The notes beneath the pieces are model-generated. The model was not told where the DNA came from. It made no database searches and was given only the letters and a program-made list of their open reading frames with translations. A program made the position numbers and the translations under genes. A DNA stretch of 13,887 bases, taken from positions 1-13,887 of the forward strand of contig CAMALN010000017.1 of NCBI GenBank assembly GCA_945836565.1, given 5' to 3'. Shown piece by piece: positions 6,906 to 13,887 of the stretch (positions are counted from its first letter, which is position 1; every line of letters begins with the position of its first letter). The stretch comes from an uncultured Lachnospiraceae bacterium. GTDB taxonomy: Bacteria; Bacillota; Clostridia; Lachnospirales; Lachnospiraceae.

Positions 6906-7625
6906 ATGTCGGATTATACATATATGAGAGAAAATGTGGATAAGATAAGGCAGAGGATGGCTTCGGCGATAGCAAAGGCCGGACGAAGGGAAGGAGACGT
7001 GCTTTTGCTCGCAGCCTGTAAGACGAGAACGGTTGAAGAGGTTAAGGCAAGTGCCGAGCTTGATATAGATTTGTTCGGAGAAAATCACGTTCAGGAGCTG
7101 GTGGAGAAGGTTGATGCAGGAGCGTATCTTGGTAAGAAGGGACATCTCATAGGACATCTTCAGACCAACAAGATAAAATACGTGCTTGGCAGGGCTGACC
7201 TGGTGCAGAGTGTGGATAGCGAGAGACTTTTGCTTGCACTGGAAGCCGGGGCTGCAAAGCGTGATATGCTACAGGATATTCTGCTTGAGGTAAATATAGG
7301 AGCAGAGGCGAGCAAGACCGGTATGGCAGCAGATGAATTCAAGTACCTGCTTGAGCTTGCGGCTGCACAGAAGCATATACGTGTAAAGGGACTTATGTCG
7401 ATACCGCCGTATACCACGGATGATGCAGAAAGCAGAAGATATTTTGAGGCAACCAGAAAGCTTTTTGAGAAAGCAAAGGAAGAACATTATGATAACGTGA
7501 GCATGGAGATTTTATCCATGGGTATGAGCTCGGACCTTGAAAATGCTATACTTGAAGGCTCAACTATGATTAGAATCGGTACAGATATATATGGCGCAAG
7601 AGATTATAGCGGCGTCAGGAGGTAG
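6906..7625 (+). CDS. yggS: YggS family pyridoxal phosphate homeostasis protein
   Basis: This 239-residue single-domain PLP-binding barrel belongs to the YggS/YlmE/PROSC family, which buffers free pyridoxal phosphate and affects amino acid and keto acid balance. It has no known catalytic activity. The PLP lysine is K39 in the AACKT motif. Other family marks are GENHVQE, IGHLQTNK, LEVNIG, GLMSIPP and the phosphate-binding LSMGMSSD plus RIGTDIYG near the end. The ATG at 6906 follows AGGAG (6891-6895). In many Firmicutes yggS sits with the sepF/ylm division cluster. Here it lies between a DUF819 gene and a metal-binding lipoprotein, with a Shine-Dalgarno sequence for the next gene (7617-7622) inside its last codons. 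Confidence 0.95.
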   Translation: MSDYTYMRENVDKIRQRMASAIAKAGRREGDVLLLAACKTRTVEEVKASAELDIDLFGENHVQELVEKVDAGAYLGKKGHLIGHLQTNKIKYVLGRADLVQSVDSERLLLALEAGAAKRDMLQDILLEVNIGAEASKTGMAADEFKYLLELAAAQKHIRVKGLMSIPPYTTDDAESRRYFEATRKLFEKAKEEHYDNVSMEILSMGMSSDLENAILEGSTMIRIGTDIYGARDYSGVRR

Positions 7626-7627
7626 AT

Positions 7628-8602
7628 ATGGAGAAAAAATCACTTATTGCCATAATGCTGGTCATTTTTTCACTTATATTTGCAGGCTGTGGTAAGAACA
7701 CCGGCTTAGATACATCCAAGGATGGCAAGATAAGTGTTGTATGTACTACATTTCCGCAGTATGACTGGATGCGGGAAATCACAAAGGGACATGAGGACTG
7801 CGTGGATTTGAAGCTTCTTATAGATAACGGCGTGGATATACACAGCTATCAGCCGACAGCCGACGATATTATCATGATGTCTGAATGTGATTTGCTCATA
7901 TATGTGGGCGGAGAGTCGGATGCCTGGGTAAATGATGTTATAAAGCAGGCAGACAACGATGATATGAGAGTAGTGAATCTGCTTGAGGCACTCGGAAGCC
8001 GGGTTAAGGAGGAAACTGTAGTAGAGGGTATGCAGGAAGAGGAGCATGAGGAAACAGAGGAGATAGAATATGATGAGCATATCTGGCTTTCTCTAAAAAA
8101 TGCTTCATATCTCGTAGATGCTTTGAAGACTGAGATGTCGGATATAGACCCGGAGCATGCTTCTGTATATGAGGAAAATGCTTCAAATTATAAGCAAAGA
8201 TTAGACGAATTGGATAAGAAATATGAGGAAATGGTTACTACGTCAGGCAGAGATACTATTCTTTTTGGTGACAGATTCCCATTTGTATATCTGACAGAGG
8301 ATTATGGACTTAAGTATTATGCGGCCTTTGTAGGTTGTAGTGCCGAGACTGAAGCCAGCATAGACACGGTTACTTTTTTGGCTCAGAAGGTCGATGAGCT
8401 AAAGCTTAATTACGTGCTTATTATAGATGGCTCTGACGGAAGATTGGCTCAGACCATTATTGACAGTTCAAGTAACAAGTCGGCAGGTATTCTCACACTG
8501 GATTCGATACAGTCAGTTACAAAATCTGATATCGAGGCAGGTGAAACTTATATTGGTGATATGGAAGAAAATTTAAAGGTGCTTGGGGAGGCATTGAAGT
8601 AG
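7628..8602 (+). CDS. ZnuA/TroA-like metal ABC transporter substrate-binding lipoprotein
   Basis: The protein has 324 residues. The signal peptide ends in the lipobox FAGC, giving lipidation at C21 and anchoring at the outer face of the membrane. It has the cluster A-I fold: N lobe with TFPQYDWMREI and metal ligand H72 in DIHSYQPT, an acidic loop (133-149) containing H140, then H151 in DEHIWLS. The C lobe has GDRFPFVYL (214-222) and GCSAETEAS. At the position where ZnuA proteins carry the third histidine ligand this one has R216, which I believe is a variant seen in clostridial relatives. Zinc or manganese binding is inferred. No cognate permease or ATPase is next to it. The gene begins 2 nt after yggS with AGGAGG overlapping the yggS end, so the two are coupled. 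Confidence 0.85.
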   Translation: MEKKSLIAIMLVIFSLIFAGCGKNTGLDTSKDGKISVVCTTFPQYDWMREITKGHEDCVDLKLLIDNGVDIHSYQPTADDIIMMSECDLLIYVGGESDAWVNDVIKQADNDDMRVVNLLEALGSRVKEETVVEGMQEEEHEETEEIEYDEHIWLSLKNASYLVDALKTEMSDIDPEHASVYEENASNYKQRLDELDKKYEEMVTTSGRDTILFGDRFPFVYLTEDYGLKYYAAFVGCSAETEASIDTVTFLAQKVDELKLNYVLIIDGSDGRLAQTIIDSSSNKSAGILTLDSIQSVTKSDIEAGETYIGDMEENLKVLGEALK

Positions 8603-8622
8603 CTGATTTTATGTGCTAGAAT
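8594..8622 (+). promoter_or_regulatory. Candidate extended -10 promoter of the DUF1846 gene
   Basis: TTGAAG (8594-8599), a 17-bp spacer and TAGAAT (8617-8622) are preceded by TG one base upstream of the -10 (TGCTAGAAT), making an extended -10. The -35 lies inside the last codons of the lipoprotein gene. A start near 8629 would leave a short leader before the GGAGG at 8644-8648. Confidence 0.5.
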
Positions 8623-8655
8623 GTGCATAATGGTGATAAAAATGGAGGATTACAG

Positions 8656-10143
8656 ATGAAAGTAGGGTTCGATAATGAAAAATACCTGAAAATGCAGTCG
8701 GAGCATATCAGGGAAAGGATAGCGAAGTTTGATAACAAGCTTTATCTCGAGTTCGGAGGAAAGCTTTTCGATGATTATCATGCATCCAGAGTTTTGCCGG
8801 GCTTCAAGCCGGATTCAAAGCTACAGATGCTTTTACAGCTTAAGGACCAGGCTGAGGTGGTTATAGTAATAAGCGCTGAAGACATAGAGGCAAATAAGGT
8901 TAGAGCCGATTACGGTATAACCTACGATATGGATGTGCTTAGGCTTATAGATGAGTTTCAGGCAATCGGTTTATTCGTAGGAAGTGTATGCTTAACCAAA
9001 TACGCCGGACAAGCAGCGGCAGATATGTTCCAGCAGAAGCTGTCATCGCTTGGCATAAAGTCCTATAAGCATTATAAGATACCCGGATATCCAAGTGATG
9101 TCGCGAAGATAGTAAGCGACGATGGCTACGGAAGGAATGAATATATAGAGACCACCAGACCGTTGGTTGTTATCACAGCACCCGGGCCGGGAAGCGGAAA
9201 GATGGCGACCTGCTTATCGCAGCTCTATCATGAGTATAAGAGAGGTATCAAGGCCGGATATGCGAAGTTCGAGACCTTCCCTATATGGAATCTTCCTCTC
9301 AAGCATCCTGTGAACCTTGCTTACGAGGCTGCTACGACAGATTTGAATGATGTAAATATGATTGATCCGTTCCACCTCGAGGCTTATGGGGAGACAACGG
9401 TAAATTACAACAGAGATATAGAGATATTCCCGGTAGTGTCAGCTATGTTTGAGCTTATCACGGGAGAGAGTCCGTATAAGTCGCCTACGGATATGGGTGT
9501 AAATATGGCCGGTAACTGTATAGTCGATGATGAGATATGCCGACAGGCATCTAATCAGGAGATTATCAGAAGATATTATAATTGCCTTTGTGAGAAAAAA
9601 AGATACGGAAAAACCAAGGATGATAAAAGTAAGCTTGAGCTTTTGCTTAGACAGGCAGGAATTACCATTGAAGACAGAAAGGTTGCTTTGGCGGCTCTTG
9701 AAAGAGAGAAGGAGACAGAGCATCCTGCTATGGGCATAGAGCTTCATGATGGTACAATCGTTACAGGTAAGACCGGGGATTTGCTCGGGGCATCGGCTGC
9801 TGCACTACTAAATGCCTTAAAGGTATTAGCAGGCATACCGCATGAGATAAAGCTTGTGTCTCCGGAAGCTATAGAGCCTATACAGAGTCTGAAGACAGAT
9901 TATCTCGGAAGCAAGAATCCGAGACTTCATACAGATGAGATACTTATAGCGCTTTCTACTACAGCAGCCTCAAATGAGATGGCTAAGCTTGCTATGGAGC
10001 AGCTCTCAAAGCTTAAGGGCTGTGAGGCGCATTCGACAGTCTTACTTTCCTCGGTAGATGAACAGATACTTAAGAGAATAGGTATTCAGCTAACCTGCGA
10101 GCCAAAATACGAGGAAGAGGACAGAAAGTATCATAAAAACTAG
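8656..10143 (+). CDS. DUF1846 / UPF0371 family protein
   Basis: This 495-residue cytoplasmic protein belongs to the DUF1846 family, which is widespread in Firmicutes and Actinobacteria, has known structures, and has no settled function to my knowledge. I recognise it from the start KVGFDNEKYLKMQSEHIRER, the FGGKLFDDYHASRVLPGF segment, and the long conserved middle with APGPGSGK at 175-182. That segment is a P-loop-like phosphate-binding loop. The C-terminal third has a region rich in short-chain residues (about 365-400, GDLLGASAAALLNALK). Length matches the family. The ATG at 8656 is chosen over an in-frame ATG at 8623 because GGAGG (8644-8648) sits 7 nt before it and the upstream codons include the promoter region. 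It has its own promoter and terminator, so it is probably monocistronic. Confidence 0.93.
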   Translation: MKVGFDNEKYLKMQSEHIRERIAKFDNKLYLEFGGKLFDDYHASRVLPGFKPDSKLQMLLQLKDQAEVVIVISAEDIEANKVRADYGITYDMDVLRLIDEFQAIGLFVGSVCLTKYAGQAAADMFQQKLSSLGIKSYKHYKIPGYPSDVAKIVSDDGYGRNEYIETTRPLVVITAPGPGSGKMATCLSQLYHEYKRGIKAGYAKFETFPIWNLPLKHPVNLAYEAATTDLNDVNMIDPFHLEAYGETTVNYNRDIEIFPVVSAMFELITGESPYKSPTDMGVNMAGNCIVDDEICRQASNQEIIRRYYNCLCEKKRYGKTKDDKSKLELLLRQAGITIEDRKVALAALEREKETEHPAMGIELHDGTIVTGKTGDLLGASAAALLNALKVLAGIPHEIKLVSPEAIEPIQSLKTDYLGSKNPRLHTDEILIALSTTAASNEMAKLAMEQLSKLKGCEAHSTVLLSSVDEQILKRIGIQLTCEPKYEEEDRKYHKN

Positions 10144-10151
10144 AGTAACAC

Positions 10152-10183
10152 AAGGCATTTTACATATATGTAAGATGCCTTTT
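10152..10183 (+). terminator. Rho-independent terminator of the DUF1846 gene
   Basis: The arms 10152-10163 and 10170-10181 form a 12-bp stem with one G-U pair, starting AAGGCAT and ending ATGCCTT, followed by T residues and a T-rich stretch. The stem begins 8 nt after the stop codon. Confidence 0.85.
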
Positions 10184-10226
10184 ATTTATTCTTTACATAT
10201 GTGTTGTAAGCTTAGGATGAAAATTC

Positions 10227-10280
10227 TGAACAGTTAATTGGAGAGTTGATTGGATGATTGGATGAGCTATAAACTGTTCA
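10227..10280 (+). repeat. Inverted repeat upstream of corA, overlapping the -35
   Basis: TGAACAGTT (10227-10235) and AACTGTTCA (10272-10280) are perfect 9-bp inverted copies with 36 bp between them. The right copy overlaps the first bases of the -35 box. Between them lies a tandem direct repeat, GATTGGAT twice (10248-10263). The spacing would allow two separate half-sites of a regulator or a DNA loop. No regulator is known from the window. Confidence 0.5.
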
Positions 10281-10305
10281 CAAAAACTGAAATATGTGTT
10301 AGAAT
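10277..10305 (+). promoter_or_regulatory. Promoter of corA
   Basis: TTCACA (10277-10282), a 17-bp spacer and TAGAAT (10300-10305) each match the consensus at 5 of 6 positions. The leader is only about 40 nt and holds a small CGGAA-TTA-TTCCG hairpin (10316-10328), too short for a magnesium riboswitch. Confidence 0.65.
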
Positions 10306-10352
10306 AAAGTGTTAGCGGAATTATTCCGTAATATTTATAAGGAGGGACAACG

Positions 10353-11294
10353 ATGATTACAAATTACATCACCGAAAACGGAAATCTGAGAGAGATATCT
10401 GAAAATATGGCTGGAATGTGGGTAAATCTTGTCTCCCCTACGCTGGAGGAAACCCAGCTTATCTCAAACAATTATGGAATAGACCTTGCGGATGTAAGGG
10501 CTGCGCTCGATGAAGAAGAGTCTTCACGTGTTGACCCAAATGAAGGTTACGTGCAGATAATCTTCGATATTCCGACTGTTGAGATTCGTCACAACCAGGA
10601 GGCATATACCACTATACCGCTTGGCATAATATGGACAGATGATGCGATTATAACCATATGCTCGAAGGAGTCACCGGTTATAAAGCATTTTATATTGAAT
10701 AAACCGAGAGATTTCTCTACCAAGAAGCACGTGAGATTCACGTATCAGATACTTTTTAGAACCAGCTTGCTGTATCAGTCGTACCTTAGGGTCATAGACA
10801 GAAAGAGACTTGAGATTGAAGAAAAAATCAGCGATACCACAGAGGAGTCTGAGATTATCACACTTCACGAGATGGAGTCAAACCTTGTATACTTTGATAC
10901 TTCACTTCGTGCAAACAGAATGGTTGTTGACAGGCTGACAAGATACAGTGGTATCAAGAAGTATGAGGAAGACAGAGAGCTTCTGGATGATGTGGTTGTC
11001 GAGAATCAGCAGGCTATCGAGATGACCCAGATATATAGGGATATTATAAAGGGAACCAGAGAACTGATGTCAACGGTTATCGATAACCGCTTGAATAACA
11101 TCATGAAATATTTAGCAGCTATTACTATCGTAATGGCTATTCCTACGATTATATCCGGTATATATGGTATGAATGTAAGCGGAAAGTGGATGCCGCTTTC
11201 AAGTACGCCATATGGCTTTGCTATAATATGCGGTATCATTTTGGTTATATGCGTAGTTGTTTGGATTGTTTTAAGAAAGCGAAAGATGATTTAA
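10353..11294 (+). CDS. corA: CorA family magnesium/divalent cation transporter
   Basis: This 313-residue protein forms pentameric channels that bring Mg2+ (or Co2+, Ni2+) into the cell. The large N-terminal cytoplasmic funnel domain spans about residues 1-250, including a long helical stalk with many charged residues. The family signature Y-G-M-N is at 272-275, at the end of the first membrane helix (about 253-271). The second helix is at about 288-307, and a short basic tail (RKRKMI) ends the protein, as is usual for this family. GGAGGG (10341-10346) lies 6 nt before the ATG. The gene has its own promoter; no terminator is visible in the 75 nt before the next gene, so read-through into the acyltransferase gene is possible. 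Confidence 0.95.
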   Translation: MITNYITENGNLREISENMAGMWVNLVSPTLEETQLISNNYGIDLADVRAALDEEESSRVDPNEGYVQIIFDIPTVEIRHNQEAYTTIPLGIIWTDDAIITICSKESPVIKHFILNKPRDFSTKKHVRFTYQILFRTSLLYQSYLRVIDRKRLEIEEKISDTTEESEIITLHEMESNLVYFDTSLRANRMVVDRLTRYSGIKKYEEDRELLDDVVVENQQAIEMTQIYRDIIKGTRELMSTVIDNRLNNIMKYLAAITIVMAIPTIISGIYGMNVSGKWMPLSSTPYGFAIICGIILVICVVVWIVLRKRKMI

Positions 11295-11369
11295 TCGTCA
11301 TAGCTACAAAATAGGTTATTAATAAAAGACCCGGGAAATTGAATTGAGAAATATTGGGATTTAGATATT

Positions 11370-12116
11370 ATGAAGCAGTTGAGATATAAATTTGTAGTGC
11401 TTTCCAGTCCGTTTTTTGTCGGAAGGGTTGTTCCGCTTGCAAATTATATGATAAAGCACAAAGAAAAATATGATGTACAAAAAAGATGGAAGATGGTCAG
11501 ATACATAGTTGACCATATGCGCCGCAGGGCAAGATGTAAGACAAAGGTATACGGAACAGAGAATCTGCCTTGTGATGAGGGATATATAATGTATTCGAAT
11601 CATCAGGGCAAATATGATGCTTTGGGAATATTCCTGTCGATGCCACATAATTGCTCAGTGCTATGGGAGGAGCATTCGGCGAATAGAATTCTTGCGAGAC
11701 AGGTATGCGGGCTTTTGGATGGTAAAACGATAAGCTTCACCGACCCTAGGCAGCAGATTAAGGTGCTAAATGAGATTGCAGAGGATGTAAAGGCCGGTAA
11801 GAGATATCTGATATTCCCTGAGGGCGGTTATACAGATAATAGAAATAACCTTCAGGAATTTAAGACGGGTTGCTTCATGAGTGCTTTGAAGGCGAAGAAG
11901 CCTATAGTGCCGGTTGTGATATATGATTCATGGAAGGCTATGGATAAGAACACCTTTGAAAGGGTAGTTACACAGGTACATTTCCTTCCACCGATAATGT
12001 ATGAGGAGTACGGCAAGCTACACAAGAGAGAGTTGTCGGATCTTATCAGGCAGAGGATGCAGGATAAGATAGATGAAATCGAACGTGAGAGCAGGCTAGC
12101 TAAAAAGAAAATATGA
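11370..12116 (+). CDS. 1-acyl-sn-glycerol-3-phosphate acyltransferase family protein (PlsC-like)
   Basis: This 248-residue acyltransferase probably converts lysophosphatidic acid to phosphatidic acid at the membrane. The catalytic H-x4-D motif is H78 to D83 in NHQGKYD, with G-K-Y in place of the more common residues. The acceptor-binding FPEGG is at 149-153, and the later VPVV segment (about 175-180) matches motif IV. N-terminal hydrophobicity is modest, so membrane attachment may be peripheral. The basic segment RRRARCK (51-57) could contact phospholipid. The ribosome binding site is weak (GGGA at 11356-11359). The stop codon overlaps the start of the Nudix gene (ATGA). Exact substrate is not provable from sequence; PlsC is the nearest recognised role. 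Confidence 0.88.
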   Translation: MKQLRYKFVVLSSPFFVGRVVPLANYMIKHKEKYDVQKRWKMVRYIVDHMRRRARCKTKVYGTENLPCDEGYIMYSNHQGKYDALGIFLSMPHNCSVLWEEHSANRILARQVCGLLDGKTISFTDPRQQIKVLNEIAEDVKAGKRYLIFPEGGYTDNRNNLQEFKTGCFMSALKAKKPIVPVVIYDSWKAMDKNTFERVVTQVHFLPPIMYEEYGKLHKRELSDLIRQRMQDKIDEIERESRLAKKKI

Positions 12117-12673
12117 AATTTGTTGGAATTAAGAGATGTCATACCGGGAAATTCATAACAAGGTATGATGTAAAATATGAAACCGAAGACGGAAATATCA
12201 AGAACTATGAGATGATAAGCAGAAATCCGGATATCGACAGCTTTGAGAAGCTTCATGGCAAGGTGGCTGATGCTGTTGTCATCATAGCTACTGATGAGAG
12301 TAGTGAAAGAATACTTATAAACAGGGAGTTCAGACTTGCTCCAGGTGAGTGGGTATACAATTTCCCGGCGGGACTTATTGATCCTGGAGAAGAGCCTGAG
12401 CAGAGTGCAGTCAGGGAACTCATGGAGGAAACCGGTCTTGAGCTTTACAGTATCGAGGATTATATCGGTACAAGCTACAGTGCGGTTGGCTTCAGCAATG
12501 AAACCAATGTGTGCGTAGTTGGAAGAGCAAGAGGCGAATTCAAACCAAGCACATCTGTGGTTGAGGAAATCGAGGCAGGATGGTATACAAAGGAAGAAGT
12601 GAAAAAGCTTCTTAAGACGGAGAAATTTGCAGCCAGAACACAGGCATACTGCTACTTGTGGAGCAGAAGCTAA
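12113..12673 (+). CDS. Nudix hydrolase (ADP-ribose pyrophosphatase-like)
   Basis: This 186-residue protein carries a complete Nudix box, G-x5-E-x7-REUxEExGU, at residues 87-109. R101-E102 and E105-E106 supply the Mg2+-binding glutamates. The family hydrolyses a nucleoside diphosphate linked to another moiety. The preceding segment with F-P-A-G-L and the length fit the ADP-ribose/sugar-nucleotide pyrophosphatase subgroup, which is inference. Its ATG overlaps the stop of the acyltransferase gene by 4 nt (ATGA) and lacks a strong Shine-Dalgarno sequence of its own, so translation is probably coupled. The following gene, galE, also handles a nucleotide sugar, but there are 60 nt between them and a possible separate -10. 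Confidence 0.9.
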   Translation: MKFVGIKRCHTGKFITRYDVKYETEDGNIKNYEMISRNPDIDSFEKLHGKVADAVVIIATDESSERILINREFRLAPGEWVYNFPAGLIDPGEEPEQSAVRELMEETGLELYSIEDYIGTSYSAVGFSNETNVCVVGRARGEFKPSTSVVEEIEAGWYTKEEVKKLLKTEKFAARTQAYCYLWSRS

Positions 12674-12701
12674 AAGGGTATGCTATAGAAGAAAATTTAG
12701 A

Positions 12702-12707
12702 TATAAT
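12702..12707 (+). promoter_or_regulatory. Possible -10 box upstream of galE
   Basis: A perfect TATAAT stands 26 nt before the galE start, but no recognisable -35 is found 16-18 bp upstream and there is no TG extension. In such AT-rich DNA this may be chance, and galE may be read from the upstream promoter. Confidence 0.25.
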
Positions 12708-12733
12708 TTATATTTTCCGGGAGGTGTGATGTC

Positions 12734-13750
12734 ATGAAGATTTTAGTAACAGGCGGAGCAGGTTACATAGGAAGTCATACCTGTGTCGAGCTGTTGAACG
12801 AGGATTATGAGGTTGTTATAGTTGATAATCTCTATAACTCAAATGAGAAGGCTGTAGACAGAATAATGCAGATAACCGGTAAGGAAGTAAAATTCTATAA
12901 TTCTGATATAAGAGATTATGAGGCGATGAGCAAAATATTTGCAGATGAAAGGCCGGATGCGGTTATTCATTTTGCGGGTCTTAAGGCGGTTGGAGAGTCT
13001 GTTGCAAAGCCGCTTGAGTATTATGAGAACAATATCGGAGGAACTCTTATATTATGTAAGGCGATGCGGGAAAACGGATGCAAGAATATCATCTTCTCTT
13101 CTTCAGCCACTGTATATGGAGATCCGGCATTTATACCTATCACGGAGGAATGCCCAAAGGGCGTATGTACCAACCCTTATGGCTGGACCAAGCATATGCT
13201 TGAGCAGATATTGACTGATTTACATACAGCAGATACTGAGTGGAATGTTGTATTGCTTAGATATTTCAATCCGATTGGTGCTCACAAGAGTGGACTTATC
13301 GGTGAGGATCCTAAGGGCATACCAAATAACCTCCTGCCATATGTTGCTCAGGTTGCTATCGGTAAGCTTAAATGTCTGGGTGTATTTGGCGATGATTATG
13401 ATACCCCGGATGGAACAGGAGTCAGAGATTACATACATGTAGTTGATCTTGCTATCGGCCATGTAAGGGCTATAGATAAGATTAAGGAGAAGCCGGGTGT
13501 GAAGGTATATAACCTTGGAACAGGAAAGGGCTACAGCGTACTCGATGTAGTAAAGGCGTTTGAGAAGGCCTGCGGACATGAGATTCCTTATGAGATAAAG
13601 CCAAGACGTGCAGGAGATATTGCAACCTGCTATTCGGATGCCTCTCTTGCGAAGAAGGAGCTTGGCTGGGAAGCACAGTATGATATCGATGAAATGTGTG
13701 CAGATTCTTGGAGATGGCAGAGCATGAATCCAAATGGATATGCAGAGTAG
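12734..13750 (+). CDS. galE: UDP-glucose 4-epimerase
   Basis: This 338-residue SDR-family enzyme interconverts UDP-galactose and UDP-glucose in the Leloir pathway and supplies UDP-galactose for surface glycans. The NAD-binding glycine motif GGAGYIG is at residues 7-13, D31 of VDNLYNS follows strand 2, D58 is in NSDIRD, and SSSATVYG is at 122-129. The catalytic Y149 and K153 of the Y-x3-K motif match the numbering of the E. coli enzyme. The later NPIGAHKSG, GTGVRDYIHV and YNLGTGKGYSV segments form the substrate domain. Length is normal. GGGAGG (12719-12724) lies 9 nt before the ATG. No other gal gene is in the window, so catabolic or glycan-supply roles cannot be told apart. A terminator follows. 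Confidence 0.97.
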   Translation: MKILVTGGAGYIGSHTCVELLNEDYEVVIVDNLYNSNEKAVDRIMQITGKEVKFYNSDIRDYEAMSKIFADERPDAVIHFAGLKAVGESVAKPLEYYENNIGGTLILCKAMRENGCKNIIFSSSATVYGDPAFIPITEECPKGVCTNPYGWTKHMLEQILTDLHTADTEWNVVLLRYFNPIGAHKSGLIGEDPKGIPNNLLPYVAQVAIGKLKCLGVFGDDYDTPDGTGVRDYIHVVDLAIGHVRAIDKIKEKPGVKVYNLGTGKGYSVLDVVKAFEKACGHEIPYEIKPRRAGDIATCYSDASLAKKELGWEAQYDIDEMCADSWRWQSMNPNGYAE

Positions 13751-13783
13751 TATGTTTAATTAATGTATATTAGATAGATTAAT

Positions 13784-13810
13784 GCCCGGACATTAGCTGC
13801 CCGGGTTTTT
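13784..13810 (+). terminator. Rho-independent terminator of galE
   Basis: GCCCGG (13784-13789) pairs with CCGGGT (13801-13806), counting one G-U pair, around an 11-nt loop. T13806-T13810 form the T run. It lies 34 nt after the galE stop codon. Confidence 0.75.
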
Positions 13811-13811
13811 C

Positions 13812-13884
13812 ATGTCCTAGAGAGGGACCCGCGTAGTGGGGGAGTTGGCTAAGATATGTCCTAGAGAGGGGCCCGCGTAGCGGG
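13812..13884. repeat. Two tandem copies of a 29-nt GC-rich hairpin repeat, running to the window end
   Basis: Copies at 13812-13840 and 13856-13884 differ at two positions and are spaced 44 nt apart. Each has CCCGC-GTA-GYGGG, a 5-bp stem with a 3-nt loop (G-U in copy one, G-C in copy two). Each also has a smaller GTCC/GG(A/G)C stem around TAGAGAG just before it, again kept by a G-U pair in one copy. Both base changes therefore keep pairing. The unit is GC-rich against AT-rich surroundings. Only two copies are seen because the window ends 3 nt after the second. Confidence 0.85.
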
Positions 13885-13887
13885 AAA

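Noticed and set aside
8623..8655. Earlier start codon for the DUF1846 gene
   Set aside because: The ATG at 8623 lacks a ribosome binding site and directly abuts the predicted -10. The ATG at 8656 has GGAGG 7 nt upstream and matches the family start.
10312..10352. Magnesium riboswitch (M-box) in front of corA
   Set aside because: The predicted leader is about 40 nt with one small hairpin, far too short for an M-box or ykoK-type element.
13812..13884. CRISPR array
   Set aside because: There are only two units, the spacing is 15 nt rather than the usual 30 or more, the units form internal hairpins with covarying changes, and no cas gene is near.

Overview
The window looks like ordinary chromosomal DNA of a low-GC Firmicute, most likely a Lachnospiraceae-type Clostridium relative. 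The evidence is AT-rich intergenic DNA, strong GGAGG ribosome binding sites, sigma-A-type promoters, a CIRCE operator, and gene families in a combination I associate with gut and rumen Clostridia. The taxonomic placement is inference. Twelve genes lie on the + strand. No tRNA, rRNA, CRISPR array or transposase gene is visible.

Layout. Positions 1-126 are AT-rich with nothing I can support. A CIRCE-overlapped promoter (127-169) drives a small heat shock protein (hsp20, 271-756), which ends at a terminator (805-841). A consensus promoter with a near-perfect 20-bp palindrome just downstream leads into a two-gene ABC exporter operon (ATPase 997-1695, FtsX/MacB-type permease 1706-3961). Next come pepD (M20 aminoacyl-histidine dipeptidase) and a DUF819 membrane protein, an apparent peptide-use pair. 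These are followed by yggS (PLP homeostasis protein) and, 2 nt downstream, an orphan ZnuA-like metal-binding lipoprotein. A DUF1846 (UPF0371) gene has its own extended -10 promoter and a terminator. CorA has its own promoter with an inverted repeat over the -35. After it come a PlsC-like acyltransferase overlapping a Nudix hydrolase by 4 nt, and galE with a terminator.

The most unusual part is repeated DNA. Three 45-bp imperfect palindromes of one family lie at 933-977, 3963-4007 and 4120-4164. The first and third share an orientation and each sits directly upstream of a Shine-Dalgarno sequence. The second is inverted, begins 1 nt after the permease stop and looks like that operon's terminator. 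The ABC operon is therefore bracketed by inverted copies. They resemble REP/MITE-type elements. A second, unrelated repeat family, with a 29-nt unit at 44-nt period and a CCCGC-GTA-GYGGG hairpin, starts after galE and runs to the window end, so the array may continue.

The longest gene-free stretches are 1-270, 757-996, 3962-4178 and 10144-10352. All are under 300 bases and their contents are listed below.
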